From assembly GCF_003997495.1 (NCBI RefSeq), contig NZ_RZRU01000003.1, forward strand, positions 248,001-312,000: a stretch of 64,000 nt of DNA. Reading direction: 5' to 3'. The translations under genes and the position numbers were made by a program. The notes below the pieces were generated by a model. It did no database searches and had not been told where the DNA came from. It was given only the letters and a program-made list of their open reading frames with translations. The stretch is from Mesorhizobium sp. M7A.F.Ca.US.008.03.1.1. Lineage in GTDB: Bacteria; Pseudomonadota; Alphaproteobacteria; Rhizobiales; Rhizobiaceae. Below are positions 46,601-54,987 of this stretch, piece by piece; the first letter of the stretch is position 1; the number at the start of each line of letters is the position of its first letter.

Positions 46601-46719
46601 TCTTCCTCACGGCCAAGATTGAGGTAGGAGAACACGCCGGCAACGACGAAGACCAGCATGAAATACCAGACCATGGAGCGGTGGCTGAGCGCCCAGTCGG
46701 AGAGATTGAAGCCTTTCAT
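43618..46719 (-). CDS. RND-family efflux pump, inner-membrane transporter
   Basis: A 1033-residue proton-driven pump of the AcrB/MexB superfamily. It has twelve membrane segments with two large periplasmic loops. The proton-relay aspartates are in LGLLVDDAMIAVEMMVARLE (segment 4). The N-terminus MKGFNLSDWALSHRSMVWYF and the GREEDPNF segment are typical of the hydrophobe/amphiphile exporter group. It overlaps its first adaptor gene by 4 nt (46716-46719), and a second adaptor lies upstream. No outer-membrane channel gene is adjacent, so the pump must borrow one encoded elsewhere. Confidence 0.93.
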   Translation of the reverse strand: MKGFNLSDWALSHRSMVWYFMLVFVVAGVFSYLNLGREEDPNFTIKTMIIQANWPGASVKETVQQVTDRIEKKLEELDSLDYTKSVTTAGQTVIFVNLKDTTKARDVVPNWIQVRNMVNDIRSQFPQGVQGPFFNDRFGDVYGNIYAFTSDGLTPRQLRDYVEDVRTKILTVPNAGKVDLVGAQDEAIYLEFSTRQIAALGLNQQAIVASLQAQNAITPSGVIQSGPERISVRVGGQFTSEDSLRAINLRVNDRFFRLSDVATITRGYVDPPAALFRFNGQDAIGLAIGMKPNANLLQFGDALHKEMDKVLADLPVGVGVHLVADQPVIVEEAVSGFTRALFEAVAIVLAVSFISLGMRAGFVVALSIPLVLAITFTVMAYLGISLQRISLGALIIALGLLVDDAMIAVEMMVARLEVGDNLRKAATYVYTSTAFPMLTGTLVTVAGFIPIGLNNSAAGEYTFTLFVVIAVSLLVSWIVAVLFAPLLGVTILPATMKTKHHDQPGRFTALFRRVLVGSVRHHWLTIIATVLLFAASIAGFGLVQQQFFPPSDRPELIVDWNLPQNSSIADTREQMERFEQRALVGNADIDHFSSYIGQGAVRFVLAYDVQPANPYFGQTVIVTKSIEARNRVKPALEKLLREEFVGTDAFVKPLELGPPVGRPVQYRVGGPDIQTVRELAQQFAGVISANPKLAAPTFDWIEPQRVLRVDVLQDKARQLGITSSDIASALNSTVGGATITQVRDATYLINVVARSRGAERGSIETLQNMQLPTSSGEAIPLAAVANFRYDLEQPTVWRRDRIPTITVRAGLVGDVLPATVVNELKPSVDAFIAKLPPGYSIETAGSVEESAKSQGPIAAVVPLMLFVMATILMVQLQSFQRLFLVVAVAPLGLIGVVAALVPSGAPLGFVAILGVLALIGILIRNSVILIVQIEDLVAEGKDRWAAVIEATEHRMRPIALTAAAASLALIPIAREVFWGPMAYAMMGGIIAGTAITLLFLPALYVTWFRIREPKQRQDSAEPTGDAIPESGAA

Positions 46720-47795
46720 GAGGCCCCTCCCTCGGGCACTTTCACCTTCTGGCCTTCGCTCAGGCTATGGACGCCGGCGGTGACCACACGCATTCCGGCT
46801 TCAAGCCCTTCGGCCACCGTGAAGGTGCCGCCATTCTTCGACGCGATCTTGATGTCGCGTGCGCTCACACTCGATGTCTGCGGATCGACGATCCACACTT
46901 TGTCGGAACCGTTCTTTTCGAGCAGCGCCGACATGGGCAGCTCGATCGTCGGTGCCACCTTGGTCATGCGGGTCGCCGTCACCGTCGAGCCGAGCCTGAA
47001 GGACTGCGGCGGATCGGTGAGCGTCAGCTTGACACGCCGCGTGCGGGTCGAGCCCTCGGACTGCGGCGCGATCTCGCGCAGCTTGGCCTCGGTCTGGATT
47101 GTCGGCAGCGACTGCAGGATAACCTGGAACGGCGTGCCGGCCGCGAGATCGCCGGTCAACTGGTCGGGAATGTCGACCACCGCCTCGCGTAGGTCCGAAC
47201 GCGCCACGGTGACAACCGTCTGGCCGGGCGAGACCGTCTGGCCAACTTCGGCGCCAACAGCGGTGACGACGCCGTCGAAATCCGAGAACAGCCTGGCATA
47301 ACCCAGCTGTTCCTGCGATTTGGCAAGCGAAGCCTTGGCCCGCTCGACACCGGCCTCCGTGGCTTTGCGCGCCTGCTGCGCGGCATCGAAGACAGCTTGC
47401 GTGGTATTGGCCGAGGTAAGCAGCTGGCGCTGCCGTTCCTCGCTGGCGGCGGCGTTGGCGAACTGTGCCCCGGCGTTGGAGAGCTCTGCCTTGGCCGCCT
47501 GGACAGCCAGCTCCATCGCGGTCGGATCGAGTGCTGCGATGGTCGTGCCCCTGCTGACGATGTCGCCCACGTTGACGTCGCGCGAGACAACCCGGCCAAG
47601 CAGGCGGAAGGCAAGGTCGGCACTGACCTGTGGCTCGACAGAACCGGCGAACCCGAAGACCTGGGTGGTGCGTGGCTCAATCACCATCGACAGCACTGGC
47701 CGGATGATCTCCGGCGGCTTTTCATCGGACTTCGAGCAGGACGCGAGCGTGCCGAGCACAAGCACGCCAAGCAGGATGTGCGGCAGCCGGCTCAT
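46716..47795 (-). CDS. RND efflux adaptor (membrane fusion) lipoprotein, copy 2
   Basis: A 359-residue periplasmic adaptor. The signal peptide ends in the lipobox LASC. The lipoyl/biotinyl half-motifs, the alpha-helical hairpin (AKAELSNAGAQFANAAASEERQR) and the beta-barrel follow in HlyD/AcrA order. It overlaps the pump gene downstream and another adaptor gene upstream by 4 nt each, so all three are coupled. Having two different adaptors for one pump is unusual. Confidence 0.88.
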   Translation of the reverse strand: MSRLPHILLGVLVLGTLASCSKSDEKPPEIIRPVLSMVIEPRTTQVFGFAGSVEPQVSADLAFRLLGRVVSRDVNVGDIVSRGTTIAALDPTAMELAVQAAKAELSNAGAQFANAAASEERQRQLLTSANTTQAVFDAAQQARKATEAGVERAKASLAKSQEQLGYARLFSDFDGVVTAVGAEVGQTVSPGQTVVTVARSDLREAVVDIPDQLTGDLAAGTPFQVILQSLPTIQTEAKLREIAPQSEGSTRTRRVKLTLTDPPQSFRLGSTVTATRMTKVAPTIELPMSALLEKNGSDKVWIVDPQTSSVSARDIKIASKNGGTFTVAEGLEAGMRVVTAGVHSLSEGQKVKVPEGGAS

Positions 47796-48931
47796 TGGCC
47801 CGCTCCCGATATCTCGATCGTCTGCCCAGGGCTGAGCAACTGTCCGCCAGCGGTGACGACACTCTGGCCCTCGGCCAATCCCTTGGCGATCACGACCGTG
47901 CCTGAATCGAACGCCAGCACCTCGACCGGCGCCATTGTCACCGCCTTGGTCGAGGTGTCGACGACCCACACCGCCGGCTTACCGGCACTGGATGTCAGCG
48001 CCTGCCAAGGCAGCAGGATCGCCTTTGCCGGCTTCGCGCTGACCGAACCTATGACGGCTGCTCCCAGCGGCATGCCTGTGGGCGTGTCGGGAATGGCGAC
48101 CTTGACCCTGATCGAGCCCGAAGCCGGGTCGACCGCTGGCGAGATTTCGCGGACCTTGCCCGTCGCCCTGACCTGCGGATCGGACAGCAGCGTGATCGTC
48201 ACCGCCGGCGAAGCTGGTGTCTTGGCGACCAGCGTCTCCTGCACGTTGAATACCGCATCGCGGTCGCCGTCCTCGGCGACTGTGAAGACGGTTTGCGCGG
48301 CTTGCACCACCTGTCCGGCTTCGATCTGGCGGGCGGTGATCACGCCGGCGGCGCCGGCCTTGAGTTCGGTGAAGGACAGGTTCTGCTGGGCATTGGCGAA
48401 TGCGCTCTGCGCTGCCTCGACGCTGCCTCGTGCCACCTTCAGTGCCTGGTCGGCGGCATCATAGTCACGCCTGGTGGTGAAGCCCTGGGCAAGCAATGTC
48501 TTTTGCCGCTCGAAGGCGGCGGCGGACTGGGTCAATTGCGCCTGCGCGGCGTCGAGATCGGCCTGTGCCGATCGCAAATCGGATTCCTGTTCCTGCGGGT
48601 CGATGCGGGCAAGCATGGTGCCCTGGTCGACATGCTGGCCGACATCGACAAGCCGCTCGGCGACGCGGCCTCCGACCCGGAACGACAGATTGTTCAGCGT
48701 GCGCGCCGCGATCACCCCGGTCAGCGAGGTTCTCGGCGCATAGTCGGCCATCGCCACCGTTTCGGTGCGCACCATCACCGGAAGTTTTTTGGCCGCTGCT
48801 TCCTGCTTCTGGCAGCCTGCCAGCAGAAGGGCCGCCGAGCAGGCGATAAGCGCTGAGGCGATTGGAAACGACAAAAGGCTGGAGATTTTGACCGATGGCG
48901 GCGAGACGGACGATGTCACGTTCCTGCTCAT
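47792..48931 (-). CDS. RND efflux adaptor (membrane fusion) lipoprotein, copy 1
   Basis: A 379-residue adaptor with a long signal peptide ending in LLAGC (lipobox). ATGCQK-like mature start, hairpin AQADLDAAQAQLTQSAAAFERQ and barrel segments match the AcrA/HlyD family. It is the first gene of the three-gene efflux operon. The start at 48931 follows ggggg about 6 nt upstream; a longer frame upstream is antisense to the aminotransferase. The 240-nt gap to that divergent gene should hold the promoter. Confidence 0.88.
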   Translation of the reverse strand: MSRNVTSSVSPPSVKISSLLSFPIASALIACSAALLLAGCQKQEAAAKKLPVMVRTETVAMADYAPRTSLTGVIAARTLNNLSFRVGGRVAERLVDVGQHVDQGTMLARIDPQEQESDLRSAQADLDAAQAQLTQSAAAFERQKTLLAQGFTTRRDYDAADQALKVARGSVEAAQSAFANAQQNLSFTELKAGAAGVITARQIEAGQVVQAAQTVFTVAEDGDRDAVFNVQETLVAKTPASPAVTITLLSDPQVRATGKVREISPAVDPASGSIRVKVAIPDTPTGMPLGAAVIGSVSAKPAKAILLPWQALTSSAGKPAVWVVDTSTKAVTMAPVEVLAFDSGTVVIAKGLAEGQSVVTAGGQLLSPGQTIEISGAGQ

Positions 48932-49171
48932 GGGTTCCCCCGGCTGCGGGCGGCTCGCTGATCGCAATGTCTCGCGAATATAGGGGAAGATAATCGATCC
49001 TCGGAAAAAGGAAACCGGTCTCGTACGTGTATCGCCCGACAGTCTATGCGTCGGACCCCACCCGTCACAGGCCCAATCGCCTGCCGGTGGTGCCGACTTG
49101 AGCAAAACGTGAAATAAGGTCAGAAGACATCTGATCAAACAAGAACGGGCGCCGGCCCGATGAGGGATATC

Positions 49172-50449
49172 ATGAAGAACGCAGCCATTTCCGAACGCAA
49201 GAACCAGTCGATTTCCCGCGGCGTCGGCATGACCACGCAGATCTATGCCGACCGGGCCGAGAATTCGGAGATCTGGGATGTCGAAGGCCGCCGCTACATC
49301 GATTTCTCGTCGGGTATCGCCGTCGTCAACACCGGTCACCGCCACCCCAGGGTGATCGAGGCGGTCAAGGCGCAGCTCGACCGCTTCACGCACACCTGCC
49401 ATCAGGTGGTGCCCTATGAGAGCTATGTGCGCCTGGCCGAACGACTGAACGGCATGCTGCCCGGCAAGTTCGAGAAGAAGACGATCTTCGTCACCACTGG
49501 GGCCGAGGCGGTCGAGAACGCCATCAAGATCGCCCGCAACGCCACCGGCCGTCAGGCCGTCATCGCCTTCGCCGGCGGTTTCCATGGCCGCACCTTCATG
49601 GGCATGGCACTGACCGGCAAGGTCGTGCCCTACAAGGTCGGCTTCGGCGCCATGCCGGGCGACGTCTACCATGCGCCGTTCCCTGTGCCGCTGCACGGTG
49701 TGTCTACAGCCGATTCGCTCGCAGCACTCGACCGGCTGTTCAAGGCCGATGTCGATCCGGCTCGCGTCGCCGCCATCATCATCGAGCCGGTTCAGGGCGA
49801 GGGCGGCTTCTACGACGCGCCGCGTGACTTTCTGGTTGCGCTGCGCAAGCTTTGCGACCAGCACGGCATGCTGCTGATCGCCGACGAAGTGCAGACCGGC
49901 TTTGCCCGCACCGGCAAGATGTTTGCGATGGATCACCATGAGGTGGCTGCCGACATCACCACCATGGCCAAGAGCCTGGCCGGCGGTTTTCCCCTGGCGG
50001 CGGTCACCGGCCGCGCCGAAATCATGGATGCGCCCGGCCCCGGCGGGCTCGGCGGCACCTATGGCGGCAGCCCGATCGGTGTCGCCGCCGCGCACGCCGT
50101 GCTCGACGTGATCGAGGACGAAAAGCTGTGCGACCGCGCCAACACGCTGGGCGCAAGGCTGAAGCAGCGGCTGCAGTCGATCCGTGACGACGTGCCCGAG
50201 ATCGTCGACATCAGAGGCCTCGGCTTCATGAACGCGGTCGAGTTCAATGACGTCAAGAAAGGCCTGCCGTCGGCCGAGATCGCCAATGCGATCCGGTTGA
50301 AGGCGCTCGACAAGGGCCTGATCCTGCTGACCTGCGGCGTCTACGGCAACGTCATCCGCTTCCTGGCGCCGATCACCATCCAGGACGAAGTCATGAACGA
50401 CGCGCTCGACATTCTGGAAAGCTCGATCCGCGAAGTCTGCGCCGCCTGA
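49172..50449 (+). CDS. gabT: 4-aminobutyrate aminotransferase
   Basis: A 425-residue PLP-dependent class III aminotransferase. The cofactor lysine is in TTMAKSLAGGFPLAA, with LLIADEVQTGFARTG before it and VTTGAEAVENAIKIAR near the N-terminus. It transfers the amino group of GABA to 2-oxoglutarate. The ATG at 49172 (agggatatc upstream) is preferred over one at 49160. It is transcribed divergently from the efflux operon and ends 23 nt before the convergent ParE gene. Confidence 0.92.
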   Translation: MKNAAISERKNQSISRGVGMTTQIYADRAENSEIWDVEGRRYIDFSSGIAVVNTGHRHPRVIEAVKAQLDRFTHTCHQVVPYESYVRLAERLNGMLPGKFEKKTIFVTTGAEAVENAIKIARNATGRQAVIAFAGGFHGRTFMGMALTGKVVPYKVGFGAMPGDVYHAPFPVPLHGVSTADSLAALDRLFKADVDPARVAAIIIEPVQGEGGFYDAPRDFLVALRKLCDQHGMLLIADEVQTGFARTGKMFAMDHHEVAADITTMAKSLAGGFPLAAVTGRAEIMDAPGPGGLGGTYGGSPIGVAAAHAVLDVIEDEKLCDRANTLGARLKQRLQSIRDDVPEIVDIRGLGFMNAVEFNDVKKGLPSAEIANAIRLKALDKGLILLTCGVYGNVIRFLAPITIQDEVMNDALDILESSIREVCAA

Positions 50450-50472
50450 TCGGCAAGGACGAGCGTTCCGAC

Positions 50473-50784
50473 TCACATGCCCCTGGGCATCTTCTCTTCG
50501 TCGAAAATGCCCTCAATGTCGCGCGCGCCGTGCAAAATACGCTCGACGCGCACGTCGTTTTCCTGGGCGATGTAGAAGATCACGTATTTTTGAAACGCGG
50601 CGGAGCGCAGACCAGGCCAAAGCTCGGAACGAGGTGTGCCGCCTCGTGGCGCATCCGCTATGCGGCCACATCGTCCCCGAAGCGCCGTTATAAAACGGTG
50701 AGCGGCGGCCGGATTTTCAGCATGGATGTAATCGCCGATCTCCTCGATGTCCTGCACTGCTGCAGGCGCAAAACTGAGGGTCAT
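50473..50784 (-). CDS. parE: ParE/RelE-family toxin
   Basis: A 103-residue protein with the ParE fold: LSFAPAAVQDIEEIGDYIH at the N-terminus, LWPGLRSAAFQKYVIFYIAQ and VRVERILHGARDIEGIF at the C-terminus. Members block DNA gyrase or act as ribosome-dependent RNases. It starts one base into the stop codon of the antitoxin gene (TAATG). It is AT-richer than the flanking metabolic genes. Confidence 0.92.
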   Translation of the reverse strand: MTLSFAPAAVQDIEEIGDYIHAENPAAAHRFITALRGRCGRIADAPRGGTPRSELWPGLRSAAFQKYVIFYIAQENDVRVERILHGARDIEGIFDEEKMPRGM

Positions 50785-51041
50785 TATTTGCGACTTCCAC
50801 CGCCGTATTTTTTCTCCAGCCGGTCAAAAACGCTGTTGGCCGGAATGCCTGGTCCGCTTTCTACACCCTTACGGATGTCCTCACGCAGTGCGGCAAGTTT
50901 CGCCTGTCGCTGTTCTTCACGTTCCTCCAACAGGCGCAGGCTGTCACGCACCACTTCGCTGGCGCTGGCATAGCGGCCGCTTTCAACCAATTCGCGCACG
51001 AATGTTTCGTAGCGAGGTCCGATGCTGTAGCTCGCGGGCAT
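50784..51041 (-). CDS. parD: ParD-family antitoxin
   Basis: An 85-residue ribbon-helix-helix protein. ASEVVRDSLRLLEEREEQRQ is the CC2985/ParD signature, followed by the disordered toxin-binding tail. It neutralises ParE and represses its own operon. The pair sits between gabT and the ferredoxin reductase. The upstream 80 nt are AT-rich (tatcaatatataataa), a likely promoter. Confidence 0.92.
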   Translation of the reverse strand: MPASYSIGPRYETFVRELVESGRYASASEVVRDSLRLLEEREEQRQAKLAALREDIRKGVESGPGIPANSVFDRLEKKYGGGSRK

Positions 51042-51123
51042 TGGAAAACGCCTCCCATTTTATCCGATATTATCAATATATAATAAATCCATCGAGCCTT
51101 TTTGCCAAGGTTCCGGGGGCTCT

Positions 51124-52377
51124 TCAGCCCGCAACTCGGGCAGGCTCGTTCTGCTGGAATGCGGCCAACGCCGCCTTTAGCCCCTCGGGGCCAGCAGCCA
51201 CCGTCTGCGGCGTCGGCGAGAAGCCGGCGCCGAGCATCTTGCGCCCAAGCATATGGTCGCCGGGACGGTTCACTGATTCGATGCCGAGCAGCCGGTCGCC
51301 GGCATAGTGGTAGATCGAGAACTTGTTGTCGGGCAGGTCGCCCAGCACGACATGGCTGTCGCCGCCGGCGGTCAGGCCGACCATCTGCAGCTTCATGTCG
51401 CCGATGTCGGACCAAAACCACGGCACCGCCGAATAGGCGTCGGCATGCCCGGTGATAGTGCGTGCGGCAAGCCGGGCCTGGTCGGTGGCGTTCTGGACCG
51501 ATTCCAGTCGCACGTCGCCGCCGGTGAACCAGTGTCGGTAAGAGGCAGCATCGCCAATGGCGAGAATCTCCGGCACCGACGTGCGCATCTGGTGATCGAC
51601 GCGAATGCCATTGGCGATGCCGAGGCCGGCCGCCTGCGCCAGTTCGACATTCGGCACGGCACCAATGCCGACGATGACCATGCGCGCCGGCAGAACTTCG
51701 CCTGACGAGGTGATCGCGGCCGCGACATGACCATTTTCGCCATCGAGCCTGGCGATAGAGGTACCGGTAAGGATGCGCACGCCTGTCGCTTCCAGCCGTT
51801 GCCGGACGTGGCTCGCCACCACCGGGGCCACGGCGCGGCCGAGCAGCCGGTCCACCGCCTCGACCACTGTCACCGTGCGACCGGTGGCCCGCAGTGTGGC
51901 TGCGATCTCCAGCCCGATGAAACCGCCGCCGAGGATGACGACTTCGTCGCTTTGCGCGCTGAGGTCGCGGATCAGCCGCGCATCGGCCAGCGAGCGCAGC
52001 GACAGCACCCCGGACAGATCGGCACCGGGCAGCGGCAGCGTGCGCGGGCGCGAGCCTGTCGCCAGGATCAGGTGGTGGAAGGCAATCGCACCACCGCCGG
52101 CAATATCCAAGCTGCGACGTCCGGCATCGATGCGATCGATCCTGGCGCCAGGCCGGTAGTCGATGGCGCTGCCGGTATAAAAGGCCTCGCCGCGCAAGGG
52201 CTGTGGCTTGGCCTCGGCATCCTTGATGAAGGTCTTCGACAGCGGCGGCTTGTGGTAGGGCAGTTCGTCCTCGTCACCGACGAGGATCACCGGCCCGTCA
52301 TAGCCGTCCTCGCGCAGACTTGCGGCCGCTTGCACGCCCGCATGACCCGCGCCGACAATGACCACACCGTTCTTCAT
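51124..52377 (-). CDS. FAD-dependent ferredoxin-NAD(P) reductase family protein
   Basis: A 417-residue flavoprotein. The FAD-binding GAGHAG lies near residues 8-13 and the NAD(P)-binding ILGGGFIGLE near 150. LATGSRP and the late EILAIGDAA (flavin contact) complete the fold. It resembles reductases that supply electrons to ferredoxin-dependent Rieske oxygenases or P450s. It is a lone gene, divergent from the iron locus, so its start faces the Irr-type operator 160 nt away and could be co-regulated. Confidence 0.87.
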   Translation of the reverse strand: MKNGVVIVGAGHAGVQAAASLREDGYDGPVILVGDEDELPYHKPPLSKTFIKDAEAKPQPLRGEAFYTGSAIDYRPGARIDRIDAGRRSLDIAGGGAIAFHHLILATGSRPRTLPLPGADLSGVLSLRSLADARLIRDLSAQSDEVVILGGGFIGLEIAATLRATGRTVTVVEAVDRLLGRAVAPVVASHVRQRLEATGVRILTGTSIARLDGENGHVAAAITSSGEVLPARMVIVGIGAVPNVELAQAAGLGIANGIRVDHQMRTSVPEILAIGDAASYRHWFTGGDVRLESVQNATDQARLAARTITGHADAYSAVPWFWSDIGDMKLQMVGLTAGGDSHVVLGDLPDNKFSIYHYAGDRLLGIESVNRPGDHMLGRKMLGAGFSPTPQTVAAGPEGLKAALAAFQQNEPARVAG

Positions 52378-52525
52378 CGCACTCAATCCCGATTCTACCT
52401 TAGGATGTTCCGCCAGATGGCAATTGTCTGGCACCGCTGCAAGCGAGCTTTGCGGGTCGCATCCGGGATGGCGACTGTCAATCGCACAGTTCAGCGGCAA
52501 GACCGGTGCAGGAAAGGGCATAAAG

Positions 52526-52555
52526 TTGACAGTCGTAGTTTAGAATAATTCTAAA
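52526..52555 (+). promoter_or_regulatory. Irr-type iron control element overlapping a promoter
   Basis: tttagaataattctaaa (52539-52555) is a near-perfect inverted repeat, TTTAGAA-N3-TTCTAAA, the consensus recognised by Irr in Rhizobiales. A good -35 (ttgaca, 52526-52531) precedes it, and tctaaa 18 nt later could be the -10, so bound Irr would block RNA polymerase. A second ttgaca lies at 52591. The 432-nt gap 52378-52809 holds no gene. Repression under iron limitation of the downstream bacterioferritin locus is the expected outcome. Confidence 0.8.
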
Positions 52556-52809
52556 CTGTTGTTTCAATTGACTTTTCTTGCGGATTGTCATTGACATCCG
52601 ACGATCTCGCAGCTTTATGGAAGCTCGCGCGTCAGCGCATCCCTTTAATGTCTGGGCCTTGAACCCTTTCGATTGGAGGCATTTTGGTGTCTTTCTTCCG
52701 CGAACCGCGCGATGGCGCGGCATCTCTTGCGCCCAGTGGCCCGCAGATGGCCTGGCGCCGGTTGCTGTGCGCGCCGTCTACAGAATTTCGGAGAAACTGG
52801 AGAGTGATT

Positions 52810-54099
52810 ATGACAGCACGATATGGCAGCAGGCTTGCGGCGATCGGCGCCACTGCCCTGCTGACGGCGGCGGTATTCGTGTTGCCGGCGAAGGCGGAAA
52901 CCGATGCAAAGGCCGTCATCAAGACCTATTCCGACATCGCGCTGGCCAAATACGAGGATTCGCTGACCACCGCGCAGGCGCTCGACAAGGCGGTCGACGC
53001 GCTGCTCGCCAACCCCTCGGCGGAAACGCTCAATGCAGCCCGTGACGCCTGGAAGGCATCGCGCGTTCCCTACCAGCAGACCGAGGTCTACCGCTTCGGC
53101 AACAAGATCGTCGACGACTGGGAAGGCAAGGTGAATTCCTGGCCGCTGGATGAAGGCTTGATCGACTACGTCGCCAAGAGCTACGGCGCCGAATCGGACG
53201 CGAACGCGCTCTACACGGCCAATGTGATCGCCAACAAGGAGATCGAGATCAACGGCAAGAAGGTCGATGCATCGAAGCTTTCGCCGGAATTCCTCTCCGG
53301 CACGCTGCAGGGAGCCGGCGGCATCGAGGCCAATGTCGCCACCGGCTATCACGCCATCGAATTCCTGCTCTGGGGCCAGGACCTGCATGGCACCGGTCCG
53401 GGTGCCGGCGAGCGCCCCTTCACCGACTACGACCTCAAGAACTGCACCGGCGGCAATTGCGACCGCCGCGCCGAGTATCTGAAATCGGCCAGCGACCTTC
53501 TGGTTTCGGATCTTCAGGAGATGGTCGGCAACTGGAAGGAAGACGGCGCCGCCCGCAAGGCTCTTGTCGATGGCGAGCCGAACACGGCGATCTCGACGAT
53601 CTTCACCGGCATGGGCTCGCTGTCCTATGGCGAACTGGCCGGCGAACGCATGAAGCTCGGCCTGCTGCTGCATGATCCGGAAGAGGAGCACGATTGCTTC
53701 TCAGACAACACCTACAATTCGCATCTCTACGACGCTATCGGCATTCGCGCGGCCTATCATGCGAGCTACACGCGTCTCGACGGCACTGTCGTTTCGGGTC
53801 CTTCGGTGGCCGATATGGTGAAGGCGGCCGATCCGGCGATCGACAAGGAACTGTCTGACAAGCTCGATGTTTCGGTCGCCAAGATGGAGGCGATCAAGGC
53901 GCGTGCACTGGCCGGCGAGGCCTATGACCAGCAGATCGCCGAGGACAACATTGAGGGCAACGCCACCGTGCAGGCGGCGATCGATGCGCTGATCGATCAG
54001 ACCAAGTCGATTGAGCGCGCCGTCGGCTCCCTGAAGCTCAGCACCATCGCCTTCGAAGGGTCCGACAGCCTCGACGCGCCGGACAAGGTGTTCAAGTAA
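52810..54099 (+). CDS. irpA: Imelysin-family periplasmic iron-regulated protein
   Basis: A 429-residue protein with a signal peptide (cut near AKAET). The imelysin (peptidase M75) helical repeats are bilobal, with the family motif GYHAIEFLLWG (GxHxxE) near residue 178. Related proteins bind iron or heme-linked cofactors in the periplasm; protease activity is doubtful. The start at 52810 has ggagag about 8 nt upstream; the longer upstream frame was rejected. It lies behind an Irr-type operator and before bfd and bfr. Confidence 0.9.
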   Translation: MTARYGSRLAAIGATALLTAAVFVLPAKAETDAKAVIKTYSDIALAKYEDSLTTAQALDKAVDALLANPSAETLNAARDAWKASRVPYQQTEVYRFGNKIVDDWEGKVNSWPLDEGLIDYVAKSYGAESDANALYTANVIANKEIEINGKKVDASKLSPEFLSGTLQGAGGIEANVATGYHAIEFLLWGQDLHGTGPGAGERPFTDYDLKNCTGGNCDRRAEYLKSASDLLVSDLQEMVGNWKEDGAARKALVDGEPNTAISTIFTGMGSLSYGELAGERMKLGLLLHDPEEEHDCFSDNTYNSHLYDAIGIRAAYHASYTRLDGTVVSGPSVADMVKAADPAIDKELSDKLDVSVAKMEAIKARALAGEAYDQQIAEDNIEGNATVQAAIDALIDQTKSIERAVGSLKLSTIAFEGSDSLDAPDKVFK

Positions 54100-54212
54100 G
54101 GGTCGAAAGATAGGAGATTGATCCGGAGCCGGACAACCGGCTCTGGAACGGCCTCCGCTAGAAAATCAAGCCACACGGCGCGGGAGACGCCGTCAGCCAG
54201 CCGAGCAAGCCA

Positions 54213-54524
54213 ATGCTGATTTGTCATTGCAATATCATCACCGAGAAGGAGATCGAGCAGACGATCGTCGGGCTGCTGGACCAGGATCCCTGGCAACTGA
54301 TCGTGCCGGCGAAGATCTATCATGCCATGCAAAAGCGCGGTCGCTGTTGCGGCTGCTTCCCAAATGTGGTGGAAACGATCATTCGGGTCACCGAAAATTA
54401 CCACGCCCGCTCGGAGGCGAGCGGCGTGGATGTTGTTTCACACCTGGATCGCGTCAGAGGCCTGCGCGTCCAATACGGGAGCAGAATTCATGAAAGGCGA
54501 TCCGCAGATCATCGAGCGGCTTAA
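54213..54524 (+). CDS. bfd: Bacterioferritin-associated ferredoxin
   Basis: A 103-residue [2Fe-2S] protein. Cluster ligands are C4 and C6 (LICHCNIIT) and C45 and C48 (RCCGCFP). It delivers electrons to bacterioferritin to release stored iron. The usual core ends near residue 70. The last 30 residues are a basic extension that overlaps the first 35 nt of bfr. It starts 113 nt after irpA with a weak ribosome site. Confidence 0.9.
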   Translation: MLICHCNIITEKEIEQTIVGLLDQDPWQLIVPAKIYHAMQKRGRCCGCFPNVVETIIRVTENYHARSEASGVDVVSHLDRVRGLRVQYGSRIHERRSADHRAA

Positions 54525-54975
54525 CGAGGCCCTTTTTCTGGAACTCGGGGCCGTCAATCAGTACTGGGTGCATTTCCGTCTGCTTGAGGACTGGGGATAC
54601 GCCAAGCTGGCAAAGAAGGAGCGGGCGGAATCGATCGAGGAGATGCACCATGCCGACAAGCTCGTCGCCCGCATCATCTTCCTTGAAGGCCATCCGAACC
54701 TGCAGTCCGTGGCGCCGCTGCGCATCGGGCAGAACGTCAAGGAAGTGCTCGAATCCGACCTTGCCGGCGAATATGACGCACGTACCGCCTACAAGCGCTC
54801 GCGCGAAATCTGCAACGACGCCGGCGACTACGTGACGATGAAGCTGTTCGAGGAATTGCTGGCCGACGAGGAGGGTCACATCGACTTTCTCGAGACGCAG
54901 CTCGACCTGCTTGCCTCGATCGGCGAGGAGAAATACGGCCAGCTCAACGCCGCATCGGCGGACGAGGCGGAGTAA
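54490..54975 (+). CDS. bfr: Bacterioferritin
   Basis: A 161-residue iron-storage subunit. All ferroxidase ligands are present (E18, E51, H54, E94, E127, H130) and so is the heme-binding M52. Twenty-four copies form a shell that oxidises and stores iron. The start ATG 54490 has gggag about 9 nt upstream and lies inside bfd, so the two are coupled. A frame upstream of this start was rejected because [15 protein letters not shown] is the family N-terminus. Confidence 0.97.
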   Translation: MKGDPQIIERLNEALFLELGAVNQYWVHFRLLEDWGYAKLAKKERAESIEEMHHADKLVARIIFLEGHPNLQSVAPLRIGQNVKEVLESDLAGEYDARTAYKRSREICNDAGDYVTMKLFEELLADEEGHIDFLETQLDLLASIGEEKYGQLNAASADEAE

Positions 54976-54987
54976 GGGCATGCGGGA

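Noticed and set aside
48932..50476. Upstream continuation of the first adaptor frame across gabT
   Set aside because: The signal peptide and lipobox place the start at 48931; the rest is antisense to a PLP aminotransferase.
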